Of a stretch of 6,584 nt of DNA, positions 1 through 5,499 are shown piece by piece; position 1 is the first letter of the stretch; every line of letters starts with the position of its first letter. The stretch lies in contig CALBGK010000173.1 of assembly GCA_937893115.1 (NCBI GenBank), forward strand, positions 1 to 6,584, written 5' to 3'. A program made the position numbers and the translations under genes. The notes beneath the pieces are model-generated. The model had not been told where the DNA came from and did no database searches. It saw only the letters and a program-made list of their open reading frames with translations. The stretch is from an uncultured Erysipelotrichaceae bacterium (GTDB lineage: Bacteria; Bacillota_I; Bacilli_A; Erysipelotrichales; Erysipelotrichaceae).

Positions 1-2
1 AA

Positions 3-22
3 TGCCTCCCATTTGGGAGGCA
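3..22 (-). terminator. Hairpin terminator of the minus-strand dehydrogenase
   Basis: An 8-bp GC-rich stem (TGCCTCCC pairing with GGGAGGCA) with a 4-nt loop lies 6 nt beyond the stop codon of the minus-strand dehydrogenase. This is the position of an intrinsic terminator. Only two T residues of the expected minus-strand U-tract are visible before the window ends, so the tail cannot be verified. Confidence 0.6.
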
Positions 23-28
23 ATCTAA

Positions 29-985
29 CTAATGTTTACTTACGACGTTGATGGCTTGGCCTTTGATATATGATTGGATATTATCAGCTAAGATTTCAAC
101 TAAGCGAAGTCTAGCTTCATAACCCTTCCAACCGATATGAGGAGTTAGAATGACATTGGTCATCTCATATAATGGATTGTCATCCTTTGGCGGTTCAATC
201 TCTTGAACATCTAGTGCAGCTCCAGCGACGACACCTTCATTTAAGGCTTTTATGAGAGCTTTTTCATCAATTAGTGGCCCTCTAGCCGTATTGATGATAT
301 AAGCTGTCTTTTTCATCTTATGCAGCTTTTCTTCATCGATGATATGGAAGGTTTCTTCCTTTAATGGGCAATGCAAAGATAAGAAGTCAGCCTCTTTTAG
401 GACAGTATCTAAGTCGACAAATTTTATGCCATCTTGGTCTTCTCTTTTAGTTCTAGTATAGACTAAGACATTCATATTGAAGGCGCGAGCCAGTCTTGCG
501 ACTGCACTGCCGATATTGCCATAACCGACTAGTCCTAAAGTCTTGCCCTGTACTTCGACATGAGGAACCATTAGATGGTCGGTGAAGTTACTGTGGTCAT
601 GCATACTTAGCATATGCATCTGTTTACGCATACTTGAAGCCATATTTAAAAGTAACATCATGGTCGTTTGAGCGACGCATTCAGTTGAATAGGCAGGGAT
701 ATTACATACAGTAATTCCTCTTTCTTCGCAAGCTTTTACATCGATATTGTTGTAGCCAGTGCCAGCTTCACAAAGCAAGTGAACAGAATCAGGAAATCTT
801 TCAATGATTTCTCTTGGCAGAGGATATTCTTTGACGATGACTATGCCTGCTCCCTCAATGCTTTTAAGCATCTCTTCATGGTCTAAGTAAGGGAAAACTT
901 CTAAGTCTTCGCCGATGATACTATAGTCGATAGTACCGTCGTAATTAGTCTTTTCTCCTTGGATGATAACAATTTTAGTATTCAT
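29..985 (-). CDS. D-isomer-specific 2-hydroxyacid dehydrogenase (glycerate dehydrogenase/hydroxypyruvate reductase-like)
   Basis: This predicted cytoplasmic oxidoreductase of 318 residues, the usual family length, would interconvert a 2-keto acid and a D-2-hydroxy acid using a nicotinamide cofactor. The split catalytic domain spans about residues 1-105 and 285-318, around a Rossmann domain. Visible signatures are GYGNIG (154-159), the catalytic Arg235 in NTARGP, Glu264 in EIEPP and His283 in TPHIGW. The C-terminal half most resembles glycerate dehydrogenases (HprA-like), but substrate cannot be read from sequence. After the second Rossmann strand the NAD-binding Asp is replaced by YTRTK (176-180), which suggests NADP(H). 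The start is supported by AAAGGA 7 nt upstream. The gene is divergent from a paralogous dehydrogenase and has its own terminator. Confidence 0.9.
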   Translation of the reverse strand: MNTKIVIIQGEKTNYDGTIDYSIIGEDLEVFPYLDHEEMLKSIEGAGIVIVKEYPLPREIIERFPDSVHLLCEAGTGYNNIDVKACEERGITVCNIPAYSTECVAQTTMMLLLNMASSMRKQMHMLSMHDHSNFTDHLMVPHVEVQGKTLGLVGYGNIGSAVARLARAFNMNVLVYTRTKREDQDGIKFVDLDTVLKEADFLSLHCPLKEETFHIIDEEKLHKMKKTAYIINTARGPLIDEKALIKALNEGVVAGAALDVQEIEPPKDDNPLYEMTNVILTPHIGWKGYEARLRLVEILADNIQSYIKGQAINVVSKH

Positions 986-1010
986 AAATAATCCTTTCTC
1001 AATTATTTTT

Positions 1011-1038
1011 ATTCTATCAAATTTTTTAATGGTATGAT
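1011..1038. promoter_or_regulatory. Divergent promoter region between the two dehydrogenases
   Basis: The 75-bp gap must carry the promoters of both flanking genes. For the plus strand, TGG followed by TATGAT (1030-1038) is an extended -10 without a convincing -35; it predicts a leader of only about 15 nt. For the minus strand, TAGAAT (1016 to 1011) is a plausible -10, also lacking a good -35. I see no clear operator palindrome. Both assignments are weak and rest on -10 elements only. Confidence 0.3.
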
Positions 1039-1060
1039 TATGGTAAAGGAGTTTTAGAAT

Positions 1061-2005
1061 ATGAAAATTGTATTACTTGAAGGTTTGGGTGTAAGTGATG
1101 AAATCATTGAAAATGAAGCTTCTAAATTAGAAAAAATGGGTCATACACTTACTGTTTATCCTAAAGACATTGACGTAAATGTACAAAAAGAACGTCTAAA
1201 GGATGCTGATGTAGCTATCTTGGCTAATATGCCATTAGCTAGTGATGCTGTCAAAGAAGCAAAAGATTTAAAATTCATCGATGTAGCTTTTACCGGGGTT
1301 GACCACATTCCAATGAATGTAGCAAGAGAAAAAGGTATTGTGGTAAGCAATGCTAGTGGCTATGCTACAGAAGCGGTTGCTGAATTATGTATCGCTACAG
1401 CGATAGTCATGCTTAGAAATGTTAAAAAAGTTCAAGACAGATGTCGTGAAGGAAAAACTAAAGATGGACTTGTCGGCAGCTTATTGGCTGGTAAGACTAT
1501 TGGTATTGTGGGTGCTGGTGCCATTGGTAAAAAAGTTGCGCACTACGCTAAGGCATTTGGTTGCCACACTTTAGCCTATTCTCGAAGCAAGGTAACAGAT
1601 CCAGTATTTGATGAAGAAGTTTCTCTAGATGAGCTCATGCAAAGAAGTGATATCGTATCATTACATTGTCCACTCACCGATGATACTAAGGGCATGATAG
1701 ATGCTTCTAAGATTGCCTTAATGAAAAAGACTGCCATCTTGATCAATACAGCTAGAGGCGCTGTTGTCGATTCTGAAGCTTTAGCTACAGCCTTAAACGA
1801 AGATAAGATCGCAGGGGCAATAATAGATGTCTTTGAGAAAGAACCTCCATTGGATATCGACCATCCATTGCTTCATAGCAAAAATACCATCGTAACACCA
1901 CATATCGCTTTTGCATCTAAGGAATCATTAGAATTAAGAGCTGAGATTGTCTTCAATAATCTCTATGCATGGTTAGATGGTGAGCCAACAAATATCGTTA
2001 AATAA
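1061..2005 (+). CDS. D-isomer-specific 2-hydroxyacid dehydrogenase, divergent paralogue
   Basis: A 314-residue cytoplasmic dehydrogenase of the D-2-hydroxyacid (SerA/LdhA/glyoxylate reductase) superfamily. The cofactor motif is GAGAIG (151-156). The catalytic set is Arg232 in NTARGA, Glu261 in EKEPP and His281 in TPHIAF; the Arg-to-Glu distance of 29 residues matches the neighbouring paralogue and PGDH. The AYSRSK segment (172-177) has Ser-Arg where NAD enzymes carry Asp, resembling the SRS motif of NADPH-dependent GhrA-type reductases, so NADPH-linked reduction of glyoxylate, hydroxypyruvate or a related 2-keto acid is inferred. It has no ACT domain, so it is not a long-form SerA. AAAGGAG (1045-1051) lies 9 nt before the ATG. 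It is monocistronic and ends at a hairpin terminator. Confidence 0.9.
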   Translation: MKIVLLEGLGVSDEIIENEASKLEKMGHTLTVYPKDIDVNVQKERLKDADVAILANMPLASDAVKEAKDLKFIDVAFTGVDHIPMNVAREKGIVVSNASGYATEAVAELCIATAIVMLRNVKKVQDRCREGKTKDGLVGSLLAGKTIGIVGAGAIGKKVAHYAKAFGCHTLAYSRSKVTDPVFDEEVSLDELMQRSDIVSLHCPLTDDTKGMIDASKIALMKKTAILINTARGAVVDSEALATALNEDKIAGAIIDVFEKEPPLDIDHPLLHSKNTIVTPHIAFASKESLELRAEIVFNNLYAWLDGEPTNIVK

Positions 2006-2010
2006 ATAAG

Positions 2011-2036
2011 AGCAGGCCATATGTGGCCTGCTTTCC
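2011..2036. terminator. Bidirectional intrinsic terminator
   Basis: A perfect 9-bp stem (AGCAGGCCA with TGGCCTGCT) with a TATG loop lies 5 nt after the plus-strand dehydrogenase stop and 10 nt past the stop of the converging small membrane protein gene. It is followed by T-rich sequence on the plus strand (TTTCCTCTATTTTA) and CTTATTTATTT on the minus strand. It therefore probably terminates both converging units. Confidence 0.85.
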
Positions 2037-2042
2037 TCTATT

Positions 2043-2234
2043 TTATTCGCCCTTGTAGAATAGGGTATAAAGACTCGCAATAATACAGAAGATGCCGATA
2101 AAATAAGTACCTATCTTCCACGTTCCATCAAGATAGTTCATAAATTCTGGCGGAAAATAAGAGAAGACCAGGGTTAGACAACCTGCTAAAGCAAATGCTA
2201 AAGAAATAATTACTCTTGTCTTATTAAGTTTCAT
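2043..2234 (-). CDS. Small two-helix membrane protein of unknown function
   Basis: A 63-residue hydrophobic protein that I do not recognise. It has a short basic N-terminus (K2, K5, R7), a first hydrophobic segment at about 8-26, a polar linker with FPPEF and DGTWK, a second helix at about 41-60 and a KGE tail. LAGC at 16-19 fits a lipoprotein lipobox, giving an alternative reading as a 45-residue lipoprotein, but the hydrophobic stretch runs on past the Cys, so a plain helix is more likely. AAGGAGGG (complement of 2240-2247) sits 5 nt before the ATG, inside the last codons of the upstream gene. The 1-nt gap implies co-transcription and probable translational coupling with that gene. The strong Shine-Dalgarno supports a real gene despite its size. 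Confidence 0.75.
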   Translation of the reverse strand: MKLNKTRVIISLAFALAGCLTLVFSYFPPEFMNYLDGTWKIGTYFIGIFCIIASLYTLFYKGE

Positions 2235-2235
2235 T

Positions 2236-2763
2236 TTATCCCTCCTTCTTGACTAAGATGATGATATGGACAACTATAAAGCCTACAGCGACTAAACCTA
2301 AACCTATGCTCAATACCAAGACGAAGATGTCATAGCCATTGACTAAGAGGTTGGCGATGATAGCTACTAAGAGAAATAAGGAGACAAAGATGATAGATAG
2401 AGCTTTTTTCTTTGTCATCTCTTTAATATTGCGATTGATATAATTTTCGCGATATGGTCTTTTGAAATTAGGAATGATAGATAGAGTGCTCAAAAATCTT
2501 TTGTGGAAGACGAAGGTATAAGCTATATATGTTGAAATACCAATAAGGGTACCAGCTAAATAGTTATTGTCTAAAAATAGGGCACTTAAATATCCTACTA
2601 AAACCGAGATGACTAGACGAATAGAGTAGTTAGTATAGCTATTATACTTACTCTCAGGTATGATATAACCATTTTTGCTAATCCAGTCATAATAGACGGT
2701 ACGTCCCTTTTTATCTTGATAGATACTAAATCCTTTAAGTTCCACTTTTTCTTTACTGTCCAT
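2236..2763 (-). CDS. Four-helix membrane protein of unknown function
   Basis: A 175-residue integral membrane protein with no family that I recognise. It has a charged, probably cytoplasmic N-terminal region of about 45 residues, two hydrophobic helices (about 47-64 and 68-86), a basic connecting segment with KRPYRENYINRN (101-112) and KKK (118-120), then two more helices (about 121-141 and 146-171) and a KKEG terminus. Basic residues flank both helix pairs, so by the positive-inside rule both ends and the central segment probably face the cytoplasm. I chose the ATG at 2763 because AAGAGGA lies 6 nt upstream. An in-frame ATG 16 codons further upstream (2811) has no comparable site and would add a basic, unlikely N-terminus. 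It is the first gene of a two-gene minus-strand operon with the 63-residue membrane protein. Confidence 0.8.
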   Translation of the reverse strand: MDSKEKVELKGFSIYQDKKGRTVYYDWISKNGYIIPESKYNSYTNYSIRLVISVLVGYLSALFLDNNYLAGTLIGISTYIAYTFVFHKRFLSTLSIIPNFKRPYRENYINRNIKEMTKKKALSIIFVSLFLLVAIIANLLVNGYDIFVLVLSIGLGLVAVGFIVVHIIILVKKEG

Positions 2764-2769
2764 AGATAA

Positions 2770-2776
2770 TCCTCTT
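2770..2776 (-). promoter_or_regulatory. Ribosome binding site deciding the start of the four-helix protein
   Basis: AAGAGGA on the minus strand, 6 nt before the ATG at 2763-2761. It favours this start over the in-frame ATG at 2811. Confidence 0.75.
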
Positions 2777-2884
2777 TTACTTCTTCTAATATAATAAACA
2801 AAAATGGACAAAAATTCTATATTCTACAAATAAAGCTCAGTCTATAAGCGAAGTAATAAAAGAAAGTTGATACGCTAAATAGTG

Positions 2885-3295
2885 ATGAATCAAGTAGAAA
2901 TGCTCTTAAATTAGCTACAAAAGCTCACAAAGGACGGCAAGATAAAGCTGGTAAAGATTATATTGAACATCCTAAAGCTGTCGGTTCAATGCTAAAAAGC
3001 GATGAAGAAAAGTTAGCCACCTACTTGCATGATACAGCAGAAGATACCTATGTAACTTTAGAAGATCTAAAAAAGATGGGTTTTAGTGACAAAGTTATAA
3101 GTGCAATTGGCAACCATCAGCAAAAGAGCTAATGAAGATTATGAATAATATATCAAACGCGTGAGTGCTAATGAATTAGCTAAGAAAGTAAAATTATGTG
3201 AAATGTATCAATTCTGATATCACAAGATATGATAATCCTGGAGTTGAAGAATAAAAAAATATCTTAAAAAGATAGAAGATTTATTAAAGATGTAA
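2885..3295 (+). pseudogene. Decayed small RelA/SpoT-like HD-domain phosphohydrolase
   Basis: Conceptual translation gives a small HD-domain protein related to the (p)ppGpp-hydrolase fold. ALKLATKAHKG, DKAGKDYIEHPKAV and LHDTAEDT (HD at 3028-3033) lie in one frame, and KRANEDYE, YIKRVSANELAKKVKL, then NSDITRYDNPGVEE and YLKKIEDLLKM in others. Lesions inferred: loss of one A near 2898-2900, which separates the ATG and MNQVE from the body; one extra base near 3107-3111, causing a stop at 3130; an in-frame TAA at 3146; a 2-base loss near 3209, removing the His of the YHN motif; and a 1-base loss near 3253. Undoing the indels gives 414 nt, or 137 codons plus stop, the size of stand-alone HD phosphohydrolases of this type. 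The metal-ligand Asp expected before the YHN motif is Glu (KLCEMYHN). No product is expected. Substrate of the ancestor, (p)ppGpp or another nucleotide, is uncertain. Confidence 0.88.
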
Positions 3296-3349
3296 TTGAG
3301 ATTATATGAATTTAAATTGATACAAATTGAACTTTTTTTCTTTATAAAC

Positions 3350-3368
3350 GGGCTTTTTTGATGATTTA
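3350..3368 (+). repeat. Direct repeat copy 1 (orphan terminator 3' half)
   Basis: GGGCTTTTTTGATGATTTA matches 17 of 19 bases of the copy at 3442-3460, 92 nt downstream. It looks like the right arm and T-tract of an intrinsic terminator, but no complementary left arm (a run such as GCCC) exists upstream. This may be a remnant of the terminator that once served the adjacent HD-domain gene. Confidence 0.5.
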
Positions 3369-3430
3369 TAAGCTAAATATAAAAATCGATTAAAAAAACT
3401 TTAAATTTAGATTAAATAAATTAATAAAAT

Positions 3431-3451
3431 CCCTTATCTAAGGGTTTTTTT
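3431..3451 (+). terminator. Weak intrinsic terminator after the pseudogene
   Basis: CCCTT (3431-3435) pairs with AAGGG (3440-3444) around an ATCT loop, followed immediately by seven T. The 5-bp stem is short but the T-tract is good, and A residues upstream could extend pairing after one mismatch. It would stop transcription from the decayed HD-domain locus before the hydrolase promoter. Confidence 0.55.
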
Positions 3452-3460
3452 GATGGTTTA
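3442..3460 (+). repeat. Direct repeat copy 2
   Basis: GGGTTTTTTTGATGGTTTA differs from the copy at 3350-3368 at only two positions. Here the GGG forms the right arm of an actual hairpin. The shared downstream GATGRTTTA shows that the similarity extends past the T-tract. Confidence 0.5.
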
Positions 3461-3479
3461 AGTAAAAATATCAAAAAAA
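3445..3479. repeat. 10-bp perfect inverted repeat upstream of the hydrolase promoter
   Basis: TTTTTTTGAT (3445-3454) and ATCAAAAAAA (3470-3479) are exact inverted copies separated by 15 nt and ending 14 nt before the -35 box. In RNA the downstream A-run could pair with the terminator's U-tract; in DNA it could be an A/T-rich upstream element or protein site. The homopolymer content makes a chance match quite possible. Confidence 0.4.
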
Positions 3480-3493
3480 TGACAATGCTTACA

Positions 3494-3522
3494 TTGACAT
3501 AAAAATCACAAAATACTACAAT
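3494..3522 (+). promoter_or_regulatory. Near-consensus sigma-A promoter of the cysteine hydrolase
   Basis: A perfect -35 TTGACA (3494-3499), a 17-nt spacer and TACAAT (3517-3522, five of six) are visible. The predicted start near 3529 gives a leader of about 20 nt that begins just before the ribosome binding site. The A/T-rich sequence upstream could act as an UP element. This and the atp promoter are the two best promoter matches in the window. Confidence 0.85.
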
Positions 3523-3532
3523 GAAGACATAG

Positions 3533-3540
3533 AAAGGTGG
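3533..3540 (+). promoter_or_regulatory. Ribosome binding site deciding the hydrolase start
   Basis: AAAGGTGG precedes the ATG at 3552 by 11 nt, a rather long spacing. A GTG at 3537 is in frame but lies inside this Shine-Dalgarno-like sequence, so it is unlikely to be the start. Confidence 0.6.
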
Positions 3541-3551
3541 ATTTAAAATCT

Positions 3552-4250
3552 ATGGCAAGAAATGCTTTTATCATCATCGACATGCAAAAGGACTTCAATG
3601 TACCTGGTGCTCCATTCCGCGTTGACTGTGGACTAGAAGCTCTTCCTTACATTGAAGAAGCTTTAAAAGCTACTCGTGAATCAAACGTACCTGTTTTCCA
3701 TGTCTTCCGTTATTACCGTGCAAACGGTGTTGATTGCGAAATCACTCGTTATGACGCATTCAAGAGCAAAGGATTCCACGGCTGTACAGTTGCTGAAGAC
3801 GGCGCTCAAATTATGGAATCAATTAAACCAATCGCTGGTGAATACCAAATCGTTAAACAACGTTGGTCTGCATTCTTCAACACTGAATTAGACATGATTC
3901 TTCGTCGTTTAGGTGTTAAACAAGTTATCTTAGCAGGTGTTCAAACCCCTAACTGCATTCGTGGTACAGTTTGGGATGCTAACTCATTAGATTACGAAGT
4001 TATCGTATTAACTGATGCAACTAATGCTAAGACTCCTGAAGTACACCAAGCTAACTTATTCGATATGGCTAACATCGGTATCAAATTAATGACTACTGCT
4101 GAATACGTAGAAATCTTAAAGAAAGATCCTGATGGACCAGAAGCTACATTCCAAGAAAGAATTCGTAGCGAAATCGAATCAGCTAAGAACTTACCTGAAC
4201 CATATGATATGTATGACTACACATCTAAATATGGTGAATACTGGAAATAA
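3552..4250 (+). CDS. Isochorismatase-family cysteine hydrolase
   Basis: A 232-residue cytoplasmic amidase-type hydrolase of the isochorismatase/nicotinamidase superfamily. The catalytic triad is complete: Asp10 in IIIDMQ, Lys102 in VKQRWSAF, and the nucleophile Cys135 in TPNCIRGT. The following DANSLDYEVIVLTDAT (142-157) is typical of the family. Substrate is not determinable; nicotinamidase, RutB-like and N-carbamoyl hydrolase activities all occur in this fold. The last 45 or so residues form an extension beyond the core, ending in a Tyr-rich tail (Y218, Y221, Y223, Y227, Y230, then W231-K232). Codon choice differs from the dehydrogenases: Arg is CGT nine times against AGA twice, and Asn is mostly AAC, as in strongly expressed genes. 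This agrees with its near-consensus promoter. It is a single-gene transcript ended by a strong terminator. Confidence 0.9.
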   Translation: MARNAFIIIDMQKDFNVPGAPFRVDCGLEALPYIEEALKATRESNVPVFHVFRYYRANGVDCEITRYDAFKSKGFHGCTVAEDGAQIMESIKPIAGEYQIVKQRWSAFFNTELDMILRRLGVKQVILAGVQTPNCIRGTVWDANSLDYEVIVLTDATNAKTPEVHQANLFDMANIGIKLMTTAEYVEILKKDPDGPEATFQERIRSEIESAKNLPEPYDMYDYTSKYGEYWK

Positions 4251-4279
4251 TTAGGTACTGATTTAATTTAAAAGCATTT

Positions 4280-4306
4280 AGGCCGTCTCATTGAGGTGGC
4301 CTTTTC
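4280..4306 (+). terminator. Intrinsic terminator of the hydrolase gene
   Basis: A 10-bp stem (AGGCCGTCTC with GAGGTGGCCT, including two G-U pairs) and an ATT loop lie 29 nt after the stop. The T-tract is short (TTTT, then CTGTCTGT). It separates the hydrolase from the atp operon. Confidence 0.8.
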
Positions 4307-4390
4307 TGTCTGTAGCCCCTTATTATATATAGGAAAGATTTTTCAGAAAGAATTTTCGCAAAATTGTGGGGAAATATTGTGTAAAATCTA

Positions 4391-4419
4391 TGGACAAATA
4401 CTTAGCAAGCTACTATAAT
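4391..4419 (+). promoter_or_regulatory. Sigma-A promoter of the atp operon
   Basis: TGGACA (4391-4396, five of six), a 17-nt spacer and a perfect TATAAT (4414-4419) are visible. The predicted transcription start near 4426 gives a leader of about 19 nt to the atpI ATG, leaving no room for leader-based regulation. No other promoter of this quality lies between here and atpB. Confidence 0.85.
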
Positions 4420-4433
4420 TGCATGTAAGTGGG

Positions 4434-4439
4434 AAGGAG
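4434..4439 (+). promoter_or_regulatory. Ribosome binding site deciding the atpI start
   Basis: AAGGAG lies 2 nt before the ATG at 4442 and 5 nt before the ATG at 4445. The second of these adjacent ATG codons is therefore the better start. Confidence 0.65.
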
Positions 4440-4444
4440 AAATG

Positions 4445-4765
4445 ATGCATAAAAGTAATATTGCTTTGATAGTTGTTACAGCGGTTGCTGCAATTATCGA
4501 CTGGCGAGTTGCTGTTGGTATCATTTTAGGCTACCTCTTCTCGCTAGTTCATTCGTGGGTACTAAAGCTTCGCTTTGGCAGCTTAAACCCGACAAGAGTA
4601 AAACTAGGGGCATATCTTGGGGTCTTATTCGGTCTTATCGTATTAGCCATCCCTATGCTCATAGCGATGCTCTTACCGCAATTTGTACATTTCTTTGGTG
4701 TATTTATCGGTTTGGTTTACCAAAAATACACACTGTATGTGCAAGCTATTAGAAATAAAGGATAA
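4445..4765 (+). CDS. atpI: ATP synthase subunit I (AtpI), c-ring assembly factor
   Basis: A 106-residue hydrophobic protein, first gene of the atp operon and 4 nt before atpB. It has hydrophobic segments at about 6-18, 22-40, 53-78 and 82-98, and the GYLFSLVHSWVLKLRF stretch (29-44), which resembles the GxxxS and following positive residue typical of AtpI/UncI. AtpI proteins are poorly conserved, so the name rests mainly on size, membrane topology and the position ahead of subunit a. In Propionigenium modestum AtpI helps assemble the sodium-driven c11 ring, which would fit the sodium-type c subunit encoded here. A start 3 nt upstream (4442) is possible. Promoter and ribosome binding site are just upstream. 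Confidence 0.78.
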   Translation: MHKSNIALIVVTAVAAIIDWRVAVGIILGYLFSLVHSWVLKLRFGSLNPTRVKLGAYLGVLFGLIVLAIPMLIAMLLPQFVHFFGVFIGLVYQKYTLYVQAIRNKG

Positions 4766-4769
4766 AAAT

Positions 4770-5498
4770 ATGACGATTACTATTCAGGAACAAGTACCCG
4801 TAATGTTGGGAATAACGGTAGTAATCATCCTCGGTACTTTATTTGTTGGAAAGAAACTCAATGAATTCGATCCATATGATGAACCTAAAGGGATTGTATT
4901 AGTAGTCTTATCAATCTATGAGATTCTATCTGGATTCGTTGAAGATATCGTATCATACAAATATGTCAATACATTAGGGCCATATATTTGTACGATAGCT
5001 ATCTATATCTTGATTTCTAACTATATCGGTTTACTTGGATTCTCAGCACCAACTGCAAACTATAGTGTCACATTGTCGCTAGCGCTTGTAACTTGGATAT
5101 TGATTCAGGCTACTGATATTAAGTATTCGGGAGTAGGGGGATACATCAAAGCGTTCTTTGAACCTATCTTCCCGTTTGTTATTCCAAACATTTTTGGTAC
5201 ACTTGCACCGCTCATTTCTATGTCTCTGCGTTTGTTCGGTAACTTAATGTCAGGAACAATCATTATGAGTTTGGTGTACTCATTCACAGGTTTTGTATCG
5301 GAGATCATTTTTGGATGGATTCCAGTTATTGGCAAATTCGACTTCGTATCTTTGGTACTTGCACCGCCTCTCCACGCGTTCTTCGATTTATTCTCGGGTG
5401 GAATCCAAATGTTCATATTTATTATGCTGACTATGGTCTTTGTAGGTAGTAAGATACCTGACGAAGAAAAAGTTAAGACTATCAAAGGAGGAAATTAG
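4770..5498 (+). CDS. atpB: F-type ATP synthase subunit a
   Basis: A 242-residue, multi-helix membrane stator subunit that provides the two ion half-channels next to the c ring. The invariant stator arginine is Arg154 in SLRLFGNLMSG (152-162), which interacts with the c-subunit carboxylate. Other family features are NYIGLLGFSAPTANYSVTLSLA (starting at 84) and the last helix with GGIQMFIFIMLTMVFVG (210-226). The length is normal. I chose the ATG at 4770 because AAAGGA (4757-4762) lies 7 nt upstream; the frame is open for 29 more codons, but these overlap the end of atpI and do not resemble subunit a. The stop is 1 nt before atpE, and the atpE ribosome binding site lies within the last codons, which favours coupled expression. 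Confidence 0.96.
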   Translation: MTITIQEQVPVMLGITVVIILGTLFVGKKLNEFDPYDEPKGIVLVVLSIYEILSGFVEDIVSYKYVNTLGPYICTIAIYILISNYIGLLGFSAPTANYSVTLSLALVTWILIQATDIKYSGVGGYIKAFFEPIFPFVIPNIFGTLAPLISMSLRLFGNLMSGTIIMSLVYSFTGFVSEIIFGWIPVIGKFDFVSLVLAPPLHAFFDLFSGGIQMFIFIMLTMVFVGSKIPDEEKVKTIKGGN

Positions 5499-5499
5499 A

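Larger units (their letters stand above)
3296..3493. other. AT-rich intergenic spacer
   Basis: This stretch contains no coding sequence that I can support. It holds the two terminator-like direct repeats, the weak hairpin and the inverted repeat described separately, in otherwise very AT-rich sequence. The spacer at 2764-2884, on the other side of the pseudogene, likewise shows only the ribosome binding site of the minus-strand membrane protein. I found no convincing -35/-10 pair there for that operon or for the ancestor of the pseudogene. Confidence 0.7.

Noticed and set aside
1156..1350. Antisense open frame (64 codons) inside the plus-strand dehydrogenase
   Set aside because: It lies wholly opposite a well-supported gene, has no ribosome binding site of note and no recognisable protein features.
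2613..2801. Alternative minus-strand frame inside the four-helix membrane protein gene
   Set aside because: It overlaps the better-supported frame that has AAGAGGA at its start; it is an out-of-frame shadow.
4306..4441. Possible riboswitch or leader ahead of the atp operon
   Set aside because: The near-consensus promoter places the transcript start near 4426, leaving too short a leader; no structured aptamer is apparent.
4683..4769. Longer N-terminus for subunit a
   Set aside because: The extra 29 codons overlap atpI, lack a ribosome binding site and do not resemble subunit a; the ATG at 4770 has AAAGGA at proper spacing.
5105..5485. 126-codon antisense frame opposite atpB
   Set aside because: Opposite strand of a conserved membrane subunit gene, with no initiation signal or protein similarity that I can see.
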